A stretch of DNA of 64,000 nucleotides from Scenedesmus sp. ARA3 (taxonomy: Eukaryota; Chlorophyta; Chlorophyceae; Sphaeropleales; Scenedesmaceae): NCBI GenBank assembly GCA_004335835.1, contig RWJK01001349.1, positions 1 to 64,000 on the forward strand, written 5' to 3'. The stretch's first letter is position 1, and the number at the start of each line of letters is the position of its first letter. A program made the position numbers and the translations under genes. The notes beneath the pieces are model-generated. The model had not been told where the DNA came from. It was given only the letters and a program-made list of their open reading frames with translations, and did not search any database. Below are positions 44,031 through 55,020 of this stretch, piece after piece.

Positions 44031-46336
44031 GGGACGTCAAGCACCAGCAGCAGCACTGTCAGCAGCAGCTGGCCCCAGTATGCTGGCCTGTGCGGCTGAG
44101 CGTCAGGTTAGCTGTGCTGATCAGACGTTAGCACAGCAGCTTGGCAGCCGCGTGCTACACCTTGCTATCAGCAGCGCCTGACTTTTGGGCTGGGCCTCGC
44201 TCAACGTTCGTTTGCTTGCATCGTTTGTGCAGGCCGTGGCGCGAGCGTTGGTTGCCTTAGTGCTGCTGCCTAAGCTTGTCTTGGTTGCCCAATTTCTCCT
44301 GGCAATGTCTGCGAATGTTGACATTCGGCAGCTGTACCCATAGATGATGCTGTCGCCCAGCAGCAGACTTGACTTCTGTGAGCTTCAGCTCCAGAATAGG
44401 CTGTATGCCTCAACCAGCAGCACTTGATGACGCAGATTTCTGCACAAGATTACTTGGCCATTTTATCTACAACTACGTATGTAGTGGGTGGTTGCCGTAC
44501 GTGCTGCACTGGTGTCCAGGCCAGCAGCCGCACCCAATGGATACACTTTTGGACTGTTATGTTTCTTACCTGGTCACAAGCAGTGGGCGCATGTGCGCAT
44601 GTTCCGGATGCGCGGCTCGCTGCGTCCTTGATGGTTGATGCATACCTACAAGCAAAATGCTTTTCCTTGCACCTCCCTGTGGTGCTGCAATGACCAGCTT
44701 TACTTCCATGATATTTACAAACCCGTCCTTTTGTCAGTGTTGTTACAATGTGTCCGGCCACTACGTGATACATGCCTGCTAGGGTCGAATGCCATGCTGC
44801 GGTGTGTGCTGTGCTTGGCTCTGCTGGGCATGTTTTGGCTCACCTACTAGAGCAGCCTCTCAGTGACCCAGCTGCAGCTGCTTGCGTCCTGCTGGCATTG
44901 TGGAAGTCTCAGTGGATCGGCATTGATGGGTAGGCAGATGAGTCTGGCGTGGTTGAGTGTGGCACCAGCTCAGCGAGTGGCATCTTTTTCTGCATGGCGA
45001 GCCCTGTTGCGTTAGTGCTGTTTGCGAGCCAGCTTTGTAATGCTGCTCAGAGGGCGGGTCCAAAGTAGTGGGCTGCTGTGTCTGAAAGATGGCATGCGCG
45101 CCTGCTGTGTTGTTTGGAAACAGTTTGGACTATACAAGTGTTACGTGTGCACAGCACACCGTGGCCAGCATGCTTGGATTATGGCTGCAGCTGCGTTTTC
45201 CGTGTGCCGCCTTCTTTCAAGGCACTAATTTTATCTCAGACCTGCACACAGTTTTTGTTTTTGTTTTTTGCAATCAATCGCCTGCTGCACCTTGGCAGCT
45301 CCCTTGCAGGAGTGTCCTGCAAGCTGTTAAAGCAGCAAGCCTGTTGTGGCTGCTGCTTAGGCTATGCCCGAATTGTTGCACCGCGCAGCAGTGTGCTCTG
45401 CCGGGCTGTAGCGGCAAGTGCAGTGCCTGGTGGTGGCTAGTGTGGTGTTTTGGCAGCCCACTAGCACCACGTTTTAGAGCTGTGCTTTGCTGCAGCATGC
45501 TGCAATGGGTTGTGGTTGGGCTTGTGGTGGTCGTATGGACATGGATCTGCTGTGGACGGCCCTTATCTTGCTGCAAAGCATGTGACCAACCTAGGCCAAA
45601 CAGCTTTTTGAATTTTGCAAATCCATCACTGGTATGTACCTTGCACACAACCTGTCATCTGCATGTTGACCGTGGTAATGACTTGAAGCTTGGTTATGAC
45701 GCGCATGTTACATATGTAACAAACAAATGAGATGTTTGCCGCTGTGCCTGGCTCTGCGTTGGCTGGCTCTGCGTCATCAGACAAGTGAAGACCACTTGAG
45801 TCTATAGATCCAGCCAAACAGAGTCTGCATGTGCAGTCGAATGGTGGCACCAATCGACTGTGCAGTGCCACTACAGTGTGCATGCCATGTCAACATACAT
45901 CTGCTGCCCAAGACGTTCGCGCTGCGCACACTGGAACCATCTCAGAGCCACTGCCACCCACCACACTAGACAGCAAAACGATAATTGCACTGCGATGTGG
46001 CCGCACTATGCGTGCGGAGGTCGACGTCGACTGCTAGCAAGGCTGGACTCTGCTGGAGCTGCTGCTGCTGTGATGGCCCATGGCGACCAGCACAGTCATA
46101 CTTGGCACATCTAACGGCATGCATTAGGCTAGCACTGCTGACCCAGTGACGCAAAAGATGGACACGCCCCTGCGAATCCGACATGCACATGCTGGCGCAG
46201 CAAGCCACACTGGGTGTGCTGCACTGCCACTGCCATGATGACCTTGCTGCAGCCCAAGTGACAGCCTGACAAGTGGCAGGTGACCTTTCCGCATGACCTT
46301 GCCTCTGTTGTGTTCGTCCAGCTGGTGACAGGGTCC
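44031..46336. other. Intergenic region, 2.3 kb
   Basis: No gene is supported. A 213-codon hydrophobic, Cys/Trp-rich frame at 45089-45730 (+) has no recognised family and resembles a chance frame. Confidence 0.45.
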
Positions 46337-47668
46337 TCAGAGGTGCTGCTTGGCTCTGCTGCTGCAGCGCACCAGCTCCGTAGGCATCGCCAGCACATCT
46401 ACATCTCTGTCGTGGTGGCTGGTAGGCACCTGCTGCACCAACTGCTGGCTGAACGCCAGCGCGACTGCAGGACAAGTACACGGCGGCGCAGCAACAGGAG
46501 AAGCAGCGAGAGTGCAGCCTGAAAGCAACAAAACCACATTCAAAGCGCTGACTCCATGGCAGGGGCGGCTCAGCAAGAAACAGCTGCGTCGACTGCAGCA
46601 GACATTCCACCATGTGTGCCGACAGCTGCAGCTGCGCTCCCATCTTTTTCCTCTCTCCAGCTCCAGTGTGGCATGCGTCTGGTCGATGATAGCGTCAATG
46701 CTATGGCTTGTTTGGTGACTGTCAATCACGATCATGATTGATGATGCGCTGCAGCCCCGCAGGCTGGCCCCACAGCCGCCACGCCTCACCAAGCCAGGGC
46801 GGCTGCAGTAGCATGTTCGTTATCTGCATGCACAGGGGCAGACCCCAGCTGAAGTCGGGGCTGCTGCAGAACAGCAAGCTGCACTCTGAAACACTGAGCC
46901 CTCCTGGGCTGTAAGGCCTCACCTAGCCATGGCGGCTGCCACCCGTGCTGCTGTGCGCGCGCATCTAGGTCATGCACCATCTTGTCATAGTAACTGCAGC
47001 AGCAGGACCAATGTGTGCATAAGCAACAGTGCTTGGTCCAAGAGACAGGATTTCGAAGTGCAGCAGGCAGCAAGCAAAAGCTGCATTGACGCACCAGGTG
47101 ACTGCAGCGGCTGTGCAGCACAACAACAACAAGCGAACTTAAGCCTAACGAGCGCGAACTGCAAGTCAGACCATGGATGCATCGTTATGGATGCCGATGC
47201 TGATGGATAGTGCAGCCGACCGCAGAAAAAAGAATTGAGACCAGGCAGGCTGGCGGAGCATGCAGCAGCCGCTGCTGACTCACCCGCCGCCGCGCCCCAG
47301 CCGCCCTCCCTCCCTGTCAAAGCCTAAGCCAGGCATCAGCAGCAGGTCCAGCCCGCCAGCCACCTGCAACGCTGCAGGCACGCACATGCAGCAGCAGCAG
47401 CAGCAGCAGGCAACGGCCGACAGCAATGAGCATAGTGTGGCTCAGGCATCAGCAGCAGGTCCAGCCCGCCAGCCACCTGCAGCGCTGCAAGTGCACAAAC
47501 ATACGCGCATATCAACAGACAGACAGCAACAGGCAACCACAGAAGCACCTCAGCTCAGCCGGCATGTCCATTTTGAAAACGTCAACATGCGCGGAGCAAC
47601 TGCCAGCTGGCAGACTTCATGACACTGCTGTCCCTGCAGTGGCTTTGCCATGGTCATGCTGCTGCTGG

Positions 47669-47724
<56 letters not shown>

Positions 47725-49523
47725 CGGCTGCCTGCTGCTGCTATTGCGCCGATGCAGCTTGCTGCTCACCGTTCTGCCTGTCACTGCCGTCCCGCTGCTG
47801 CTTGCTGGGCTCCAGGATGCCAAAGGGCGGCGCTGGCTGCAGGTCCTCTAGTGTGTCTGCAGGAAAGGCAGCGGCAGACAGACATGGGATGTGAACAGGG
47901 TGATTTACCATAGTCACTGCAGTTTCTGCGGCAGCAGAATATGCGTATGCGTTTTCACCCGTCCAGCTGGACAGCAGCAAACAGTGCCACGGCAGACTTG
48001 TTGACGCCCTTAAATGCATGCAGGCACTGCAACACTGCAGGCCTACAGACCAACAGAACTCAGCTTGCGACACCTTGCCTATAAGCCAGCTTGCAACATA
48101 GCTGAAGCCCGGACGTCTGCTAGCTTGCCTGCATTACTCACCTATGTGCAGCAGGGCCATGTTTGACTGGCTGTCCTCAACCAGCGGCACAAAGCACTGC
48201 TTGCCTGCAGCACAGCAAGCCCAGAGCAGTGGCACGAAACAGCAGTGGCAGATAGGAGCAGCAGTTTGAAAGCAGCAACAAAAGACACTGCTGGAGTCAA
48301 CCAGCGGCACAACGCACTGCTTGCCTGCAGCACAGCAAGCCCACGGCAGTGGCACGAAACAGCTGTGGAAAAGCAGCAACACAACACACTGCTTGGCCCA
48401 CCCAGCGGCACAAAGCAGTGCTTGACTGAAGCACAGCCGGGCCAGAGCAGGTCGTTTCGAGGGTTGGCAAGAAACACATCGAGGGATTGCCAATTCAGCA
48501 CTCAGCACCCCAGACTATGCTTGCTGCTCTTTCTGCTGCTCTTAACAGGCACATGCCTGCATGTTGGAGTGGACAATCTAGATGCTTTCGCACAGCATCA
48601 ATGTGTCTTGCATCACACACCTTGCTGTAGCGCTGCCTGCAGCATGGCCTGTCCAGCAGCGCAAAACAAACAAGCATGCTGCATTCGCACTGCAGCGCAA
48701 CCACCTCCTGCTGGTGCCATTGCACGGCGACACACAGATTGTGGCCTGCTGATGATGCTGCACCTGGCGTGTCAGGCACTGTGTCTCACATCACTCACCT
48801 TGCTGTAGCGCTGCTTGCAGCAGGGCCATGGTGTCCACCTCTCTCAGGCGCTCGCAAGTTATGTACAGACCCACGCTGCGTGCCTGCTGGAAGAATGGAG
48901 AGGCGATCACCTGCTGAGCTATCTGGCTACCTGCGGCATTGTGAGAGCAGGTGCAAAAGGCGTGAAGCAGGCGTATACCTGAAGCATTGCAGTGACGTGC
49001 TTGCCTGGAGATCCGGTTTGAATATCTTGTGCAGCATGCTGGTGTCTTGTCACACAGTGCAATGTTTACCACACACACGCCAGCCTGGAGCGCAGTTTAG
49101 CGGTGCAAACTACGCTGTGCGTTGAATCTCATCAGCTGATCTGAAAGGCCTATGAATGCGCCGCTGCCGCTGCCGCCGCTGCTGCTGCTGCTGCTGCTGC
49201 TGCCAAGCACCTGTACAGGTGTTACTGCTTGCTGCCTCACTTTGTTCCCGCATGTCATCAGGTGACATGGCCTTGAGCTGCTTCTTTATCTGGGTACGCA
49301 TCGTCTTCTTTGCTTCCAGGACTAAACTGTGCTCAGCTGCCATGGTTGTGACTGGGGCTTGCATGGTGCAGCACTGTAAGTGGCTTCCTGGACGCACACA
49401 GGACCGCTGAAGGAGGAATTGTTTCATGCAGTTCACCAAGAACGTATTTGTGGTTGAACGCCGTTGCAAGAGGGAGCACATCACCGTTGAAGCTCTGCAC
49501 ACCCTCAGCACGTTGCTTTGCAC
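46337..49523 (-). CDS. 5-formyltetrahydrofolate cyclo-ligase, 7 exons
   Basis: The enzyme uses ATP to convert 5-formyl-THF to 5,10-methenyl-THF, returning it to the folate pool. Exons (5' to 3'): 49523-49211, 48930-48799, 48204-48142, 47856-47770, 47371-47284, 46993-46923, 46464-46337; every junction is in phase, giving 293 residues and TGA. Landmarks are [97 protein letters not shown] (ATP and folate site) and VALAFSQQLV...DVDVLAMP. The 60 residues before MAAEHSL are basic and Ser/Cys-rich, consistent with a mitochondrial leader as in plants; starting at the internal ATG (49342) would give a cytosolic form. It is divergent from MCM10 with 300 bases between starts. Confidence 0.93.
46679..46735 (-). 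repeat. Dispersed repeat, copy 4 (weak)
   Basis: On the minus strand it retains CACCAAACAAGCCATAGCAT and a following TGACGCTATC, comparable with the core of the copies at 3265 and 22168, but decayed. It lies in the last 5-FCL intron. Confidence 0.4.
46778..46812 (-). repeat. Echo of the end of 5-FCL exon 6
   Basis: The codons QPPWL and the GTGAGGC donor region recur about 130 bases downstream in sense of the true junction at 46923. Confidence 0.85.
47443..47492 (-). repeat. Echo of the start of 5-FCL exon 5
   Basis: The acceptor TTGCAG and codons ALQVAGGLDLLLMPE are copied upstream of the true exon start at 47371. Confidence 0.9.
47671..47722. repeat. CTG tract in a 5-FCL intron
   Basis: About 17 CTG units on the plus strand, i.e. 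CAG on the transcribed sense strand, shortly after the donor at 47770. Confidence 0.9.
48293..48440 (-). repeat. Two echoes of the start of 5-FCL exon 3
   Basis: Copies of GKQCVVPLVD and acceptor plus upstream intron lie at about 48296-48362 and 48400-48440. The first keeps about 40 bases of matching intron. Confidence 0.9.
48610..48650 (-). repeat. Echo of the end of 5-FCL exon 2
   Basis: The last codons of exon 2 (LQAALQQ) are repeated in worn form with a GTGTGTGATG donor-like end. Confidence 0.65.
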
Positions 49524-49823
49524 GCTGCGTAGTTCCTGAGCAACAGTCTGCAGAAACTAACGATAACAGCATGAAAACGATAAGACGGCCATCAGTTGTT
49601 GTTCGCACTTGTGCTGGTGATACCTTGTCAGGCGATTAGTCACCTGTCCTCTTTCAAACACGTTTCAAGTGGCCATAGAATTCCAACTCGCTGGCACCGC
49701 CAGATGCTGAAGTCTCTTACCAACATGGTTTACGTGGTGTTCTTTTTATAAACGGCTGCAGGCTGAACTGCGCACTGCACAGCTGCATCTTGCAGAGCAA
49801 CACTCCCACTCGCAGCAATCATC
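49524..49823. promoter_or_regulatory. Shared upstream region of divergent 5-FCL and MCM10
   Basis: 300 bases between the two start codons. The stretch is less triplet-rich and contains an A/T-rich patch near 49738-49752 (GTTCTTTTTATAAACGG) that could serve as a TATA-like element toward MCM10. A bidirectional promoter is inferred. Confidence 0.45.
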
Positions 49824-50569
49824 ATGGTGCTTGTTGACGACCTTGATGGACTTCTTGAACTAGCAGATGCTATGTGTGACGATCACGGCGATGCCAGTGC
49901 TGCTGCAGCACATCAACAAGCAGCCCCAGCCGCAGCCCCAAAGCACAACACTGCTGCTGCACAGCAAGAAGAAGATGAGGATTTGCTGCTCTGCTTGGCA
50001 GACAGCTTTGCTGAAGCAGACCAAACAGGTTCTGCTGCTGGTGGTGCTGCTGGTGAGGTTCACTACGCTGAAGTGGTGTTGTCATGACAAGCCTGGCCAT
50101 GCAAAACACAGCTGGGAGCCCCAGGCAGCAGTGCTCAAGCAGCAGTTGTCCAGCTGGCAATACATGCATGCACGAGACAGATACTGCTGCTCATGATGTT
50201 GCCTGCACCACGTGGCATCTGTGGTTCCCTGGCTATGTGTCAGCGCACACCCAACCTTGCACAACGTCTGTGTGTGCCTGCAGGGCGCGCCACGGCCCCA
50301 CCACCCAGCAGCAGGCTGGCAGCAGCACGACGCACAGCCACGCAGCAACCCAGCAGCACACACCAAGCAGCAGCAGCAGCAGCAGCAGCAGCCAGCAATG
50401 TCAGCATGCAAAGAGCCAGCAGGCCTGCTGCTGCTGTCACCATGGTGTCCACAAAGGCATTCTCTAGTGCAAGCAGCAGAGCAGGCACTGGCACTGGCGC
50501 CAGCAGAATCACTGGCAGCCTACCGTTTGGCAATGCTGCTGGCATTGGCGGTAGCGGCGTTGGCAGCGT

Positions 50570-50629
<60 letters not shown>

Positions 50630-50679
50630 NNNNNNNNNNNNNNNNNNNNNNNNNNNNNNNNNNNNNNNNNNNNNNNNNN

Positions 50680-50737
<58 letters not shown>

Positions 50738-50901
50738 GGAAGCTGGCGAAGCAGCCGGAGTGCCAGCACTTTGTGGAGAAGCTGACTGGGCTCAAGGTGG
50801 GGCCAGCAGCTGCACATGTGACAGCAGCAGCAGCAGCAGTAGCATAGTATCTGAGCCCATGGCTTTGGCCAATCCAGGTTCAAACGTGCGAAGAGGCATG
50901 T

Positions 50902-50954
<53 letters not shown>

Positions 50955-53913
50955 AGTGACTGGGTCATCAGGAGACCAAGGCTGGATGCTGACATGCTGC
51001 GACCTCTCTTTGTGGTGCTTTTGGATTAACCAGTTGAGCTTTGCTTTGACATGCCTGTGAGCAGATGCTGTGCTTGCTGCTGTAGTGTTGCAGAGGCTGC
51101 TGTCATAAGCAAAGGTGGCTCAAGGATGCTGCTGCTGCTGCTGCTGCCTGTAGATCAAGCTGCCGCGTGTGTCTGGCATCGTGCTGCGTGAGCGCTACAA
51201 GCAGATGAGCTACGTGCCCGTCAGCAAGGCCAGGTGCGGCGCTGACTGAGCACAGCAGCAGCGGTGTGGCAGTACCAGTATGCTGACACAGTGTTTGCAG
51301 TCACATGCTGAGCCGCCAAGCCATGTTGTGTAGCAGCATGCTATTCAGCAAGGCCAGGTGCGGCGCTGGCTGAGCACGGCAGCAGCGGTGTGGCAGTAAT
51401 CATCGCCACAAGCACAGTCACATGCTGGTCCGTTCAGCCAGTCTGTATGGAGGCATGCATGGTTGTGCACTGTATGGAGGCATGCATGGTTGTGCACTGT
51501 ATGGAGGCATGCATGGTTGTGCACTGTATGGAGGCATGCATGGTTGTGCACTGTATGGAGGCATGCATGGTTGTGCACTGTATGGAGGCATGCATGGTTG
51601 TGCACTGTATGGAGGCATGCATGGTTGTGCACTGTGTTTGTGAAGCGCTGGAACTCGGAAGGAATGCTCCTTGGCTGCTTACTAGCTGCTGCTCCTGCTT
51701 GGCTGCTTGCAAGGACTGCCTATTAGTTCTGCAGGGGTGGACAAAGCCGCCTGATGGTATTATTGACTCCTGACGGAGCTGCTCTGACCAAGAATCTGAC
51801 ACTGCTGCTGCTCTCCTCCGCCTGCAGGGAATATGTTGCTCCTGCTAAACCTTTCTGTGTAGTGGTTATCAAGCCCCTGACACATTCAACGCTTGATGCT
51901 GCCGTCCTGCCTGCAGGGACTATGTTGCCCCTGCTAATGCTGCCTGGGTGGTGGTGGCCGTGCTGGTGCAAAAAAACATCGGCAGCTCCAGCGCAGGCGC
52001 GCCCTACAGCAGGTGGCGGCTGTCTGATTTGTCTGGCAGCGACACCTGGGTGGCGCTGTTTGGGGATGCACACAAGGAGCACTACGCAGAGGTGCGGCAC
52101 ATGAGGCTGTGTTTATTTTTCAGGAGTTTTCATAATGTACCAACTTGTTGAAGTGAGGCCATCAGAGTGCTTGGCTTGCGCTGTTTGGGGATGCACACAA
52201 GGAGCACTACGCAGAGGTGCGGTGGCACTTTGCTAGGAACAACACCGTACCATGTTCAATAAACCGCTGTAGTGACATGCAATTTTGATATGAGCCATGG
52301 TCCTATGTTGGCTCTCACCAACCAGCTCCCTTACAAACTTGAGTTTCACGTGTGTTGCTGCTGCCTGCAGGCGGAGGGCTCAGTGCTGGCCTTCTACAGC
52401 CCGCGCTTTGCAGCCAAGGGCCCCGGCGGCAGCAGCAGCAGCAGCAGCAGCAGCGGCGGCGGCGGCCTGGCAGTGTCACAGGCGTCCCAGGTGGAGCGGC
52501 TGGCCAGCTCAGCAGGCTGGGGCTTCTGCAGGGGCAGCACAAAAGCCGGTGGGTGGCTGCCATTGAAGCAAAAAACTCTTTGAGATTTGAATGCACGCTC
52601 CCATAGTACATGAAGGTGGATGCAATCTGCTACTATGGATGTGATGAATGTGTATGCAAGTCAAGGCACTGATTTGAAGGATGATTACTCCCCTCTGTGT
52701 TGTGTGACATTGACGTCTGCAGGTTCCAGGTGCACCAATGCCGTGGACACTACTGTCAGCCAATTCTGCCAGTACCACGCGCTGCAGCAGGCCAAAACAC
52801 TACGGAAAGCACCCACCTTGGCCGGCAGAGGCGGCGGCGGCAGCAGCAGCAGCAGCGGGTCGCTGCTAGGGCCGCGCAGCCAGGCAGCAGCAGCAGCCAT
52901 GCAGTCTGGCGGAGCTGGGCAGCATACTGCAGGTAGGAGCAGCAGCAGCTGATGCTGACTACTGGCTATGTGTGCACTGCTTGTGCAGCTGCTGGAGGGC
53001 GGCTTGTGCTGCTGTGTATGTCAAGCTTTGGCATCTGCTGGGGATGATGGCAGCATCCATCTGCTGGTGTCGTGTGAGCCGACAGCTGCTGCATCTTCAC
53101 CGGCCGGCCACGCTGACTGAGAGCTACAACTGCGCTTGTGTCTGCATGCTGCTGCTCTGTGTGTATGCTGTGCACATCAATTGTTCTCACCTATTGGTGT
53201 TATGGGAGCATCCATCTGCTGCAGATGTAAGATGCATCTGCCCCGGCCGGCCACGCTGACTGACGGTTGCGACTGCGCCTTATATGTGCGTGCTGTTGTT
53301 GCCCTGCAGCAGCCAACAGCGGCAAGGTGTATGATGCCCGCAGCAACACCTGGAGCACAACAAGCAGCATCACCCAGCAGCAGCAGCAAGGCAGCAGCAG
53401 CAGCAAACCTGGCAGTGCATCGCTTCCAGTGCAGCCACCAGCAGCAGGTGCAGCCATCAGCAGCAGCATGCCAAGCAGCGGCAGTGGCAGGCGGCTGTCG
53501 CTGGACTTGGACGTGAATGCTGCTGCTGCGTGCCGGCAAGTGGCTGCCAACTGTGCTGCTGAGGCGAGGCGGCGCAAGCAGGCAGAGCAGGCGGAGTTGC
53601 GGGTGAGGGCGATGTGTGTATTGGTTAGATAGACCTTCAGAGGCTCTCCGAAATGGAAAACAGGGTGAAGGGGGTCGAAAGAAGGCGCGCACATTGTCGT
53701 AGAGTAACAGTGTTATGCCTGGCAATCATGTCGTGAAAGAGTGCGCTCTTGGAACTCCAGATGCTGTGCCTTACAACACACATGCTTGGAGATTAAGTTA
53801 TGGCCTGGCCATTCTGACGAGTAACAAACCTGCCCTTGCTGTGTGCTGCCGCGCACCTGCCAGGAAGCCTTGCGGCGCAAGCTGCTGAAGCAGCAGGCAG
53901 CCGGCAAGCCCAG

Positions 53914-53950
<37 letters not shown>

Positions 53951-54370
53951 ACATCGCAACCCAGCAGCCAAACACCAGCAGCAGCAGCAGCTACAGCGAC
54001 AGCTGGCACGTTTGCGGGTGCTTTGGGTGGTGCTGCTCAGGCTTCCAGGCCTGCTGGTGCCAGGCCAGGCAGTGGCAGCAGCAGCAGTGGTAGTGGCTTC
54101 AGGCTCAGTGCAGTGGTGGCAGCAGTGGAGGTAGACACGCAGAAGCAGATAGAGGAGCAGCAGCAGCTGTGGCTGCAGCCGGCACCCAAGCAGCAGCAGC
54201 AGCAGCAGCAGCAGCACCAGCAGCGCAAACTGTCTGGTTCTGTGGCAGCAGCAGCAGCAGCAGGAGGTCTGCATGATGCAGAGCTGGATGCATTGTTTGA
54301 GGATGATGATGATGCAGATGAGGGCTCGGGCCTGTGCATAGAACCCAACAGCAGTAGCACGCCAAAACAT

Positions 54371-54406
<36 letters not shown>

Positions 54407-54840
54407 CGTACCGGCAGTATACAAGCAGCAGGCGCCGCCCCAGCGCGCAGCACAGCGCCACGTGCCGCTGCCAGCAGCAGCGGGCCAGGAGGCAGCAGCG
54501 CCAAGCAGCGGCTACGGTCGGACCTTGGCTTGGGGCCTAAGCCCATGAAGCATAGCGGCAGCAGCAGCAGCAAACAAGTTGCTTCTGGTGGCAGAGCGAG
54601 TGGCGCTCGGCTGGCAGCAGGGGGTGCTGCAGTGGGGGCCAAAGCTGCTGCTGGTGGTGCTGCTGCTGGCTTCAGGGCGACGTTTGGCAAGGTGCTGCAG
54701 CGCACTGACATCAACAAGCCTGATGCCAGGTGGGTGGCTGTTTTGGACCCTGCGAGTGCTGTTTTTGGAGACACTCAGCAGATGTTGCTGTTATGGGAAC
54801 TTGCCACACCTCACAGGGGTATGTGGCATGCATCGAGCTG

Positions 54841-54872
<32 letters not shown>

Positions 54873-54986
54873 GTGTGGTGCTGTGTTGTTATGCAGGCTG
54901 CTGTCAAGTGCTGCTGACGCTGCGCATGACCGTCTGTTGGGCAAGCTGCTGGAGCAGTACCAGCCATGTCGCATGCACCACTTCAT

Positions 54987-55020
<34 letters not shown>

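Noticed and set aside
45089..45730. 213-codon hydrophobic frame as a membrane protein
   Set aside because: Hydrophobic but Cys/Trp-heavy and without a plausible family; frames on the opposite strand are equally open.
51345..51802. Open frames with periodic peptides on both strands
   Set aside because: They are produced by the 27-base minisatellite, whose length is a multiple of three.
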